DNA of 64,000 bases. Source: Umezawaea sp049997955 (lineage in GTDB: Bacteria; Actinomycetota; Actinomycetes; Mycobacteriales; Pseudonocardiaceae). The notes beneath the pieces were generated by a model. That model had not been told where the DNA came from, searched no databases, and was given only the letters and a program-made list of their open reading frames with translations. Positions 8,753 to 16,406 of this stretch are shown one piece after another. The position numbers were made by a program, and so were the translations under genes. Numbering within the stretch: position 1 is the stretch's first letter; every line of letters starts with the position of its first letter. The stretch covers positions 1 through 64,000 of the forward strand of contig JAEBDY010000012.1 of NCBI GenBank assembly GCA_049997955.1, read 5' to 3'.

Positions 8753-8768
8753 TGCAGTGATTGATGCA
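8753..8768. promoter_or_regulatory. Second TetR operator, autoregulatory
   Basis: TGCAGTGATTGATGCA matches the core of the 8016-8045 palindrome at 13 of 16 positions. It lies just upstream of the TAATCT -10 element of the TetR gene, so bound repressor would block its own promoter. Confidence 0.6.
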
Positions 8769-8909
8769 AAACCCGGTGGAGGATGGTCCACAGGGGACAG
8801 TTCGAGGGCACGACCGCTCTCGTCACGGGAGGCAGGCGCGCCTCAAGGTCAGTGGAGTCGCCGTACGCTGTGCACTGGCTACCCGGTGCACGGGAAGGGC
8901 GGCGGAACG

Positions 8910-9642
8910 ATGAGCGGACGGTCACCCGGACGCGGGGTCCTCGACGGGGCCTTCGCGGTCCTCGGCGCTCTGGAAGCCTCCGGTGCTCCTTTGCGCTGCG
9001 CCGAGATCACGCGCGCGACGGGGATACCCAAGCAGACCGTGTCCCGGTTGCTGGCACAGTTGGAGGCGTACGGTTCCGTGGCTCGGGTCGGCGAGGGTTT
9101 CACCCTCGGTTCCGGCCTGTTCCGCCTCGGATCGCGCTGGTCAGGGGCGCAGCTTGCCGCTGCGGGGCAACCCGTCCTGGCCGAGTTGCACCGGCGTACG
9201 GGAGCGACCGTGCACCTCGCGGTCCTGGTGGACGACGCCGTTTGCTACGTGGCCAAGCTCGTCGGACGTGACGGGGATCTTGCGCCTTCGGAAGTCGGAC
9301 GCCTCCAGCCACCGGCGGGCAGCGCGGTCGGGAGGGTCCTCCTCGCGGGGCTCCCCCCCGGAACAGCGCAGGCGCGTGCTGGGAGCCGTGACCGACCAGG
9401 AGATCGCGAAAGGCGCCCGTGCGGCCCTCGACGGGTTCACCCGCTCCGGCGTGGCCTTCGACCACGAAGAGGTGAGTCCCGGGCTGTGCTGCGCCGCCGC
9501 GCCCGTCCTCGCCCGCCGCGGATCCATCACCGGGGCGCTGTCGGTGTCCGTCCCGGCGTCCCGGTCGCTGCCCCCCTTGGCGGACCAGGTCCGTGCGGCC
9601 GCACGGGCGCTCTCGCGGCTCCGCGAGGCCGTCTCACCGTGA
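8910..9642 (+). pseudogene. IclR-family regulator with a frameshift
   Basis: The protein starts at ATG 8910 with an IclR winged helix (LRCAEITRATGIPKQTVSRLLAQL) and an effector domain running through SAVGRVLLAGLPP. The frame then breaks at a run of seven C residues (9353-9359). One base fewer would restore PPEQRRRVLGAVTDQEIA and continue to AAPVLARRGSITGALSVSVP, a normal IclR C-terminus of about 243 aa in total. Either this strain carries an inactive allele, the tract varies in length, or there is a sequencing error. It stands directly upstream of the nitrilase/dehydratase pair, which it would be expected to regulate. Confidence 0.8.
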
Positions 9643-9759
9643 ACCGCCGTGAACCGGGCCGACCGTCCCGTCGCAGCCCCGGCCCGTTTGGACCCCGCGT
9701 GTCCCACTGAACGGGGCAGCGGCTTCCCCGCCTGCGTCGCCATCGGCATCCTCACCGGC

Positions 9760-10866
9760 ATGACCAGTGACGACAGCACTCACAGCAGCCCGGACACACG
9801 TCCCGGCCAGGCGGGAGTCGTTCGGGCAGGCGTGGTGCAGGCCGCCCCGGTTCCGTTCGATCCGGTGGCCACGTTGCGCGTCGTGGAGCGGTGGCTGTCC
9901 GAGGCGGCCGAGCGGAACCTGGATCTCGTGGTGTTCCCCGAGGCGTTCATCGGCGGGTACCCCAAGGGATCGGCGTTCGGGGGAGTGGTGGGCGACCGGA
10001 CCACCGCCGGACGAGACGAGTTCGCCCGGTACTGGACCGGCGCCGTGGAGGTGCCCGGCCCCGTCACGGACCGCCTGGGCGAACTGGCGGCCGATGCCCG
10101 CGCACACCTGGTCATCGGCGTCGTCGAACGGGAGTACGGCACGCTCTACTGCACGGTCCTGTTCTTCTCCGACGCAGGAGCCCTCCTCGGGAAGCGGCGC
10201 AAGCTCATGCCCACCGGCGCCGAGCGGATGATCTGGGGGTTCGGCGACGGCTCGACCCTCGAGGTGCACCGCACGAAGCTCGGCCGACTCGGGGCCGTGA
10301 TCTGCTGGGAGAACCTCATGCCCGCGACGCGGTTGGCCATGTACGCGCAAGGCGTCGAACTGTACTGCGCGCCGACAGCGGACAGCCGGGAAAGCCACCA
10401 CGCCACCATGCGCCACATCGCCATGGAAGGCCGGTGCTTCGTGCTGGCGGCGAACCAATGCCTGCGCACGGGGGACTTCCCCCTGGACCACCCCACGCCG
10501 TACGGCGACGACCCGGCGCAACTCGTCTCCCGGGGTGGCAGCAGCATCATCGGCCCGCTGGGCGAAGTGCTGGCGGGGCCCGTCCTGGATCAGGAGGTCC
10601 TGCTGACCGCGGACCTCGACATGGCGCTGATTCCCCGCGCTCGCTACGACTTCGACGTCGTCGGCCACTACGCGCGGCCCGACGTCTTCCGCCTCCACGT
10701 GGACACCACGGCCCGCCGCGCAGTGCAGACCGACGACAGCCTGACCGCGTCCCCCTCGGCAGACCTGTCCACCTCGTCTCGTGCCACGCCCGGCGACACG
10801 ACCGATATGACCGATATGACCATGCTCTTCCACGGGCACCACGACTCCCTTGGACACCGCCCATGA
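9760..10866 (+). CDS. Nitrilase-family carbon-nitrogen hydrolase
   Basis: A 368-aa branch-1 nitrilase that hydrolyses an organic nitrile to a carboxylate and ammonia. The catalytic triad is visible as Glu61 (VVFPEAFIGG), Lys148 (GKRRKLMPTGAER) and Cys182 (GAVICWENLMP). The CWENLMP context is typical of true nitrilases rather than amidases. The last 50 residues form a low-complexity Ser/Thr/Asp tail with a TDMTDMT repeat, longer than usual. ATG 9760 is chosen because homology begins shortly after it. The stop overlaps the next start (ATGA), coupling this gene to the PLP enzyme. Confidence 0.85.
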   Translation: MTSDDSTHSSPDTRPGQAGVVRAGVVQAAPVPFDPVATLRVVERWLSEAAERNLDLVVFPEAFIGGYPKGSAFGGVVGDRTTAGRDEFARYWTGAVEVPGPVTDRLGELAADARAHLVIGVVEREYGTLYCTVLFFSDAGALLGKRRKLMPTGAERMIWGFGDGSTLEVHRTKLGRLGAVICWENLMPATRLAMYAQGVELYCAPTADSRESHHATMRHIAMEGRCFVLAANQCLRTGDFPLDHPTPYGDDPAQLVSRGGSSIIGPLGEVLAGPVLDQEVLLTADLDMALIPRARYDFDVVGHYARPDVFRLHVDTTARRAVQTDDSLTASPSADLSTSSRATPGDTTDMTDMTMLFHGHHDSLGHRP

Positions 10867-11825
10867 ACGCACAGCCCGTCGACATCCCCTCCTTGAACGA
10901 CATCGCGTGCGCGGCGGAACGGATCCGCGACGTGGTGCGCCGCACACCTGTGATGCGGGTGGCGGCCGGGGAATTGGACGTGCCCGTCCCCGTCGTCCTG
11001 AAGCTGGAATTCCTCCAGCACACCGGCTCCTTCAAGGTCCGCGGCGCATCCAACGCGCTCGCCCTCCTGCGCGCGGCGGAACGCGGCGCTCCGACCGCGG
11101 GCGTTTGCTGCGCGTCGGGGGGCAACCACGGGGCCGCCGTGGCCTGGGCGGCGCGCGAAGCGGACCTGCCCGCCACCGTGTTCGTGCCCGACTTCTCACC
11201 CAGGGCCAAGACCGACATCATCGAATCCCTCGGTGCACGCCTGCGCCGCGTCGAAGGCTTCTACGCCGACGCGCTGGCAGCCAGCCAGGACCACGCCCGG
11301 CACGAGGGCGCCTTCCACGTCGACGCCTACGACGACCCGCGGACGGTGGCAGGTCAGGGCACGCTCGGCCTGGAGCTCGCCGAGCAGGTGCCGGAGGGGC
11401 AGCCCGTGCTGGTCGGGTGCGGTGGCGGAGGCCTGTACGCGGGGGTCGCCCTGGCGCTGGACGGACGCAACCGCGTGATCGCGGCCGAACCGTCCTCAGC
11501 GCCCTCGCTCACAGCAGCGCTGGGGGCAGGGGAACCGGTGGACGTGGAAGTCGGCGGGATCGCCCTGGACAGCTTGGGTGCCCGCCGGGCGGGCCGCATA
11601 GCCACCGCTGTCGGCCTCTCGCTCGGCATGACGACCCTCACCGTCGCGGACGAGGACATCGCCGCCGCCCGCGCACTCCTCTGGCAGCGGCTGCGCATCG
11701 TGGCCGAACCCGGCGGAGCCACCGCACTCGCCGCACTGCTCGCCCACCCCGAACACTTCCCGGACGGGGCCACCGTCGTCGTCTCAGGAGCCAACACAGC
11801 CCCTTCGTCGAGTGTTGGCCGCTGA
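10863..11825 (+). CDS. PLP-dependent serine/threonine dehydratase-like enzyme
   Basis: A 320-aa fold-type II PLP enzyme. The cofactor lysine is Lys58 in HTGSFKVRGASNA, the substrate loop is CCASGGNHGAAVAWAA, and the phosphate-binding glycine loop is GCGGGGLYAG. The C-terminus lacks the ACT-like regulatory domain of biosynthetic threonine deaminase, so a catabolic dehydratase or a related beta-eliminating enzyme is likely. Coupling to a nitrilase suggests that the nitrile product or precursor is an amino-acid derivative; a beta-cyanoalanine-type substrate is one speculative possibility. Confidence 0.8.
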   Translation: MNAQPVDIPSLNDIACAAERIRDVVRRTPVMRVAAGELDVPVPVVLKLEFLQHTGSFKVRGASNALALLRAAERGAPTAGVCCASGGNHGAAVAWAAREADLPATVFVPDFSPRAKTDIIESLGARLRRVEGFYADALAASQDHARHEGAFHVDAYDDPRTVAGQGTLGLELAEQVPEGQPVLVGCGGGGLYAGVALALDGRNRVIAAEPSSAPSLTAALGAGEPVDVEVGGIALDSLGARRAGRIATAVGLSLGMTTLTVADEDIAAARALLWQRLRIVAEPGGATALAALLAHPEHFPDGATVVVSGANTAPSSSVGR

Positions 11826-11959
11826 GGAGCTGTCGTCGTACCGGGAGATCGGCGCTGCGGCGCGTGCTCGACCTGATCCAGCCGCACGGAAGGGTGATTC
11901 ACGAGAACGCCAAGCGTTGCGGACCGTCACCTGGCATCACCGGCCGTGACACTCCCGGT

Positions 11960-13354
11960 ATGAACAAGATCCACACCGAGCCGGAACCCTCCGCGGCCGG
12001 TGCTCTGCCCTTCGGCCCCGACTCGATCACCTGGCAGCACATCGGGCAGTGGCGGCTGCTGACCGTGCTGGCGCGCGCCCTGATCCTGGAGACCGCCCAC
12101 CCCGTCGTGGGCGCGGGTGTCACCCAGTTCTCCACCTACCGCGGCCACCCGTGGCGGCGTGCCAAGCAGACGATGCTCAGCCTGCAGAAGATCGTCTACC
12201 TCGACACCAGGGGCCGTGAGAAGGAGGCCGCGCGGTTGACCCGCCTGCACAGCCGCATCAACGGGGTCGACGCGTCCGGTTGTCCGTTCGACGCTCTCGA
12301 CCCGGAAGCCGTGGCCTGGGTCCACCTCACCCTCTTCGAAGCGGTCGTGACCATGTGCCGCGCGGGTGGCGATCCGCTGTCGCCCCGTGACGAGGCGCGG
12401 CTCTACGACGAGATGCGCGCCTGCGGCAAGATCCTCGGACTGGGCGAGGACGACCTGCCCGCCACTGTCGCGGACTTCTGGGTCTACTTCGAGCGGATGA
12501 CGACCGAGCGGCTCACCAGGACCCAGGGGCTGACCGAGCTGCTCACCGCGCTGGCGGACGACATCCCGCCGCCGTCCCGGCTGGCGTTCCTGCCCGCCCC
12601 GGTGTGGCGGGCGCTCAGCTCGGCGGCGATGGAGGGCTACCTGGCGGTGACCGCCGCGCTGCTGTCGCCGCAGTTGCAGGACCGGCTCGGCATCCGGTCG
12701 AGCGCCGCGGGGGCGACGCTGGCGACCGTGGTCTGCCAGGGCGCTCGACTGCTCGACCGGGTCCTGCCGGAACGCCACCGCTTCATGCCCGTGGCCGCCG
12801 CCGCGATCGACGCCGAACGCCGACTCGCCCGCAGCCTGCGACGCCCCGCCACCGCCCCGGCCGCGGGGAGGCCGGACATCTTCGCGCGAATCCTGGACCA
12901 GAGTGGAGACGGGTACGTCAGCTGGTCCGACCTCGCCGCGACGGCACGGCTGATCGCGGGCAGGCTCGACGTCGACGAAGCCACCGAGTCGGCGCTCTAC
13001 GACGCCTTCCACGCCTGGTGGCTCGACCTGCGGGCCGGCGCGGACTTCGACGGCGACGGTCGTGTCGACCGGGACGAGTACGCGCGCGCCGACCACGACG
13101 ACGCCCTGCGGACCGCGATGAACGCGGTGGCCGAGGCCCTGGACCGCGACGGCGACGGCTACGTCGACCAGGCCGAGTACACCCACCTGCTGGGCGGCGG
13201 CAGCAGCCGGGAGGAACTGCTCGGCGGCTTCCGCCAACTGGACTCCGACGGCGACGGCAGGCTCACGGTCGCGGAGTTCGCCGCCGGTCTCGGCGGGTTC
13301 TTCGCCGGCCGGACCGACTCCTCGGCGGGCATGCACCTGCTCGGCCGCGCCTGA
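11960..13354 (+). CDS. MpaB-type oxygenase (DUF2236) fused to four EF-hands
   Basis: A 464-aa two-part protein. Residues 1 to about 290 form an oxygenase MpaB/DUF2236 domain: an opening with WQHIGQWRLLTVLARALILE, HPVVGAGVTQFSTYRGHPWRR, and the conserved His and aromatic residues. Residues 300-464 contain four canonical calcium loops starting near 313 (DQSGDGYVSWSD), 362 (DFDGDGRVDRDE), 395 (DRDGDGYVDQAE) and 428 (DSDGDGRLTVAE). The C-terminal part alone resembles the calerythrin-type calcium buffers of actinomycetes. Fusion implies a calcium-responsive haem-type oxygenase, though the substrate is unknown. The gene has its own terminator and no operon partner. Confidence 0.85.
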   Translation: MNKIHTEPEPSAAGALPFGPDSITWQHIGQWRLLTVLARALILETAHPVVGAGVTQFSTYRGHPWRRAKQTMLSLQKIVYLDTRGREKEAARLTRLHSRINGVDASGCPFDALDPEAVAWVHLTLFEAVVTMCRAGGDPLSPRDEARLYDEMRACGKILGLGEDDLPATVADFWVYFERMTTERLTRTQGLTELLTALADDIPPPSRLAFLPAPVWRALSSAAMEGYLAVTAALLSPQLQDRLGIRSSAAGATLATVVCQGARLLDRVLPERHRFMPVAAAAIDAERRLARSLRRPATAPAAGRPDIFARILDQSGDGYVSWSDLAATARLIAGRLDVDEATESALYDAFHAWWLDLRAGADFDGDGRVDRDEYARADHDDALRTAMNAVAEALDRDGDGYVDQAEYTHLLGGGSSREELLGGFRQLDSDGDGRLTVAEFAAGLGGFFAGRTDSSAGMHLLGRA

Positions 13355-13360
13355 CCCGAC

Positions 13361-13388
13361 GTGCGGGGCGCCCACCGGCGCCCCGCAC
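13361..13388 (+). terminator. Terminator of the oxygenase/EF-hand gene
   Basis: A perfect 12-bp GC-rich stem (13361-13372 with 13377-13388) and a CACC loop begin 6 bases past the stop codon. It can also serve the convergent SDR gene. Confidence 0.8.
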
Positions 13389-13454
13389 CGACCACCGCGT
13401 CCGGCGCTCCGGAGATCGGCCTGTCCGACTCCGAGCGGCGGGTGCGATGGTCTT

Positions 13455-14252
13455 TCAGGCGCCTGCGCCTCCGTCGACCGGCACGATCGCGCCGGTCACC
13501 ATGGACGCGCGGTCGCTGAGCAGCCATGCGGCCGCCTCGGCGACCTCGTGGGGTTCGGCCATCCGACCCAACGGGGTCGAGGCGTTGATCCGCTCGACGA
13601 TGCCGGGAGTCGCCGCCTCCCACGCCTCGATCATCTTCGTCGCGGTCCCGCCGGGGGTGATGGCGTTGACCCGGATCCCGTGAGGAGCCCAGCTCACCGC
13701 CGCGGTCTCGGTGAGGCTGTTCAGCGCGCGCTTCATGGCGCCGTAGGCGGGCAGGGCCGGGTTGGCCCGGCGGCTGCCGATGCTGGAGGTGTTGACGATC
13801 GCCCCGCCACCGCCCCGGCGCATGAGCGCGGCCTGGGCGGTCATGGCGGTCCAGTGCGAGCGGAAGTTCACCGCGAACTGCTCGTCGATGTCCTCATCGC
13901 TGGTGGTCTCCAGCGGTCCTGGCCGCTGGATGGCCGCACCGTTGTTGAACGCGCCGTCGAGCCTGCCGTGCAACTGCTCGACGCGCGCGACGGCGGCGCG
14001 GACGCCGGCGCGGTCGGCGAGGTCCAGCGCGACGGTGTCGGCGGTGCCGCCCTCGGCGCGGACCTCGTCTGCGACGCGGTCGAGGGCGTCGGTGCTGCGC
14101 GCGGCCAGCACGACGGCGGCACCTTCGCGGGCGAAGAGGTGGGCCGCGGCGGCGCCGATGCCGCGGCTGGCGCCGGTGATGAGGACGACCTTGCCGCTGA
14201 GCAGGCCGATCGGAGTGGTGCCGCTGGGCGTGGTGTCCCTGGTGTTCGTCAT
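13455..14252 (-). CDS. Short-chain dehydrogenase/reductase
   Basis: A 265-aa classical SDR. The cofactor motif is TGASRGIG, then a structural FNNGA in place of the usual NNAG, a catalytic Ser in VNTSSIGS, and YGAMK. The C-terminus carries MVTGAIVPVDGG, typical of fabG-like oxidoreductases. It is transcribed divergently from the XRE regulator at 14339, with 86 bases between the start codons, so that regulator is the likely controller. Substrate unknown. Confidence 0.85.
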   Translation of the reverse strand: MTNTRDTTPSGTTPIGLLSGKVVLITGASRGIGAAAAHLFAREGAAVVLAARSTDALDRVADEVRAEGGTADTVALDLADRAGVRAAVARVEQLHGRLDGAFNNGAAIQRPGPLETTSDEDIDEQFAVNFRSHWTAMTAQAALMRRGGGGAIVNTSSIGSRRANPALPAYGAMKRALNSLTETAAVSWAPHGIRVNAITPGGTATKMIEAWEAATPGIVERINASTPLGRMAEPHEVAEAAAWLLSDRASMVTGAIVPVDGGAGA

Positions 14253-14338
14253 GGCGATGACGCTGCCCCTGCCCGAAGACCGGAGACAGGCACAGGTCGT
14301 ACCAGGATCCAGCGCCGGGCGGAGGGCAGACTGGGAAC

Positions 14339-15196
14339 GTGAACAAGCAAGAGCTCGGGGCGTTCCTCCGCAGCCGCCGCGAGCGGCTGCGACCGCAGGA
14401 CGTCGGCCTGCCCTCCGGGCCGCGGCGCAGGACGCCGGGGCTTCGCCGCGAGGAGGTCGCGGTCCTCGCGCACATCTCCACCGAGTACTACGTCCGCCTT
14501 GAGCAGGGCCGGGCCCCGCGTCCGTCGGGCGAGGTCCTCGCCGGGATCGCCGACGCCCTGCGGCTGACCGACGCCGAGTCCGACCACCTGCACGTCGTCG
14601 CGGGCACCGCGCCGATCCGGACCGGGCTGCACCGCCGTGACGTGCGCCCCAGCATCCTCGCGCTGCTGCGACGGCTGCCGCGGACGGCCGCCTTCGTCAT
14701 CTCCGCCACCTTCGAGGTGCTGGCGTGGAACGACCTCGCGGCGACGCTCATGGAGGACTTCGCCGAGCTCGCTCCGCAGGAGCGCAACCTCGCGCGAAAA
14801 GCGTTCCTCGAGCCGGTCGGATCGGGTGCGGCGCTGTACGGGGTCTCCGACGCCGCCGAGTTCCGGCTCAACGTCGTCATGGAGCTGCGCTCCGCCCGTG
14901 CCCGCTATCCCGCCGATCCCGCGGTGAGCGGTCTCGTCGAGGAGCTGCGCGCGGGGAGCGCCGACTTCGCCCGGTTGTGGGAGCGGCACGACGTGCAGGC
15001 GGCACCGATGCTCACCAAGACCTTCCGACACCCGGTGGTCGGGGAGGTGACCGTGGACTGCGACTCCCTCGCCCTGCCCGATCGCGACCAGCACCTCGTG
15101 CTCTACACCGCGCCGTCCGGGTCTCGTAGCGCTGAAGCCCTGGCGTTCTTGGACGTGGTGGGGCCCGCGGGCGTCACAGCGGGTGGAACGTCCTGA
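14339..15196 (+). CDS. XRE-family regulator with MmyB-like ligand domain
   Basis: A 285-aa regulator. Residues 1-75 form an XRE helix-turn-helix (LGAFLRSRRERLRPQDVGLP, then TPGLRREEVAVLAHISTEYY and RLEQGRAPRPS). Residues 110-270 form the MmyB-like domain (FEVLAWNDLAATLMEDF), which in this family binds fatty-acid-like ligands. Such genes usually lie divergent from an SDR, exactly as here. The GTG start follows a CAGACT -10-like element by 6 bases, so translation is probably leaderless. Confidence 0.9.
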   Translation: MNKQELGAFLRSRRERLRPQDVGLPSGPRRRTPGLRREEVAVLAHISTEYYVRLEQGRAPRPSGEVLAGIADALRLTDAESDHLHVVAGTAPIRTGLHRRDVRPSILALLRRLPRTAAFVISATFEVLAWNDLAATLMEDFAELAPQERNLARKAFLEPVGSGAALYGVSDAAEFRLNVVMELRSARARYPADPAVSGLVEELRAGSADFARLWERHDVQAAPMLTKTFRHPVVGEVTVDCDSLALPDRDQHLVLYTAPSGSRSAEALAFLDVVGPAGVTAGGTS

Positions 15197-15261
15197 AGAG
15201 GCGCTCCACCTCGTTCGGCGGCAGGACGAGCGCGAGTTCCACGCGAACCCCTGTCAGGGGC

Positions 15262-15292
15262 TTGCACCTCAAGCCGCTTGAGATCGCATAGT
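15262..15292 (+). promoter_or_regulatory. MerR-type promoter with 19-bp spacer and dyad
   Basis: TTGCAC (15262-15267) and CATAGT (15287-15292) are 19 bp apart, the overlong spacing typical of promoters activated by MerR-family DNA twisting. A perfect inverted repeat CTCAAG-CCG-CTTGAG (15268-15282) fills the spacer and resembles SoxR-type boxes. Transcription would start near 15299. Confidence 0.75.
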
Positions 15293-15305
15293 GGGCGTTG
15301 TGGAC

Positions 15306-16292
15306 ATGAACGAGTTGTACGCCATCGGGGATGTCGCCCGGCGGACCGGCCTGAGCGTCAGCGCCGTCCGGTACTACGCGGACGTCGGTGTGGTCACGCC
15401 TGCCGCCGGCACCCCGGCAGGCCACCGCCTGTACGACGTGGCGGCCATCGCCCGGCTGGAACTGGTCCGGACGCTGCGGGAACTCGACGCGGGCCTGGAC
15501 GAGATCCGGCGGGTGCTGGCGGGCGAGGCGACGCTGCGCGAGTTGGCCGCCACCCACCTGGCCCTGCTGGCAAAGCAGGAGGCACGGCTGCGCAGCCGTC
15601 GCGCGGTGCTGTCGGTGATCCTGCGGCAGGACTCCACCGCCGAGCAGGTCACGCTGATGCACAAGCTGGTCGGTATGGCGGACGAGGAGCGAGACCGGCT
15701 GGTCGACGAGTTCTGGACCGAGGTCTCCACCGGCTGGGAGCCGCCGGAGCGGATGGTCCAGTGGTGGCGGGCGGCTCGGCCGGAGCTGCCCGAACATCCC
15801 ACCGCGGCCCAGTTGGAGGCGTGGATCGAGCTGGCCGAGCTGGTCCGGGACACCGAGGTCCGGCAGGCCGTGCGCCGTGAGCTGCACGAGTGGTGCACCA
15901 CCGGGGCCGGGCCGCTGATGACCTCGCCGCCGATGTTGGACATCCTGGAGGCGTCCGCGCCGATCGGCCAGGCGGTGATGGACGCGGCGCGGGAAGGGGT
16001 GCCGCCGGACTCGTCGCGGGCACGGGAGAACGCCGATCGGTGGATGGGGTTGATGACCGGCGTCTTCGAGACACCGGACAGCCCCGCGTTGCCGGACACA
16101 CCCGAGTTCCGGATCCAGATGGCCGACCACATGCTGGCGGGCGCGGAGTGGGACCGCACGCCACCGGAGCCGCAGGGACCGTACGACCGGTACATGGCGT
16201 TGATCACCGCCGTGAACGGCGTGACGCCGGAGCGGTTCCCGTACGAGTGGCTGGCCGCGGCGCTGCGCGCGTCCGCCCTGCCGGCTCGCTGA
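15306..16292 (+). CDS. MerR-family regulator
   Basis: A 328-aa protein. Residues 1-70 are a MerR winged helix (LYAIGDVARRTGLSVSAVRY, then GHRLYDVAAIARLELVRTL), followed by a dimerisation helix and about 220 residues of helical effector domain that I cannot assign. No conserved metal-binding cysteine pair is present, so an organic ligand is more likely than a metal. The start must lie downstream of the -10 element at 15287-15292, which excludes GTG 15291; ATG 15306 or GTG 15300 remain, both essentially leaderless. The operator shows autoregulation. Confidence 0.85.
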   Translation: MNELYAIGDVARRTGLSVSAVRYYADVGVVTPAAGTPAGHRLYDVAAIARLELVRTLRELDAGLDEIRRVLAGEATLRELAATHLALLAKQEARLRSRRAVLSVILRQDSTAEQVTLMHKLVGMADEERDRLVDEFWTEVSTGWEPPERMVQWWRAARPELPEHPTAAQLEAWIELAELVRDTEVRQAVRRELHEWCTTGAGPLMTSPPMLDILEASAPIGQAVMDAAREGVPPDSSRARENADRWMGLMTGVFETPDSPALPDTPEFRIQMADHMLAGAEWDRTPPEPQGPYDRYMALITAVNGVTPERFPYEWLAAALRASALPAR

Positions 16293-16352
16293 TCGCCTGG
16301 TCCGAGGTCCGGTCCAAGACCTCCCTCGATCTTCCACTCTCCTGTGGACGGT

Positions 16353-16399
16353 CGCCGACCGGTTCGGGCAGCCGACGTGACTGCCCGAACCGGTCGGCG
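16353..16399. terminator. Bidirectional terminator, 19-bp perfect stem
   Basis: Arms 16353-16371 and 16381-16399 pair perfectly around a 9-nt loop between the MerR gene and the convergent peptidase gene. Confidence 0.9.
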
Positions 16400-16406
16400 G
16401 GGTGGA

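Noticed and set aside
8034..8909. Upstream extension of the IclR frame
   Set aside because: It runs antisense through the TetR gene and shows no protein similarity; the IclR homology begins at ATG 8910.
15291..15305. GTG 15291 as the MerR start
   Set aside because: This GTG overlaps the -10 element of the MerR promoter, so it cannot be in the message.
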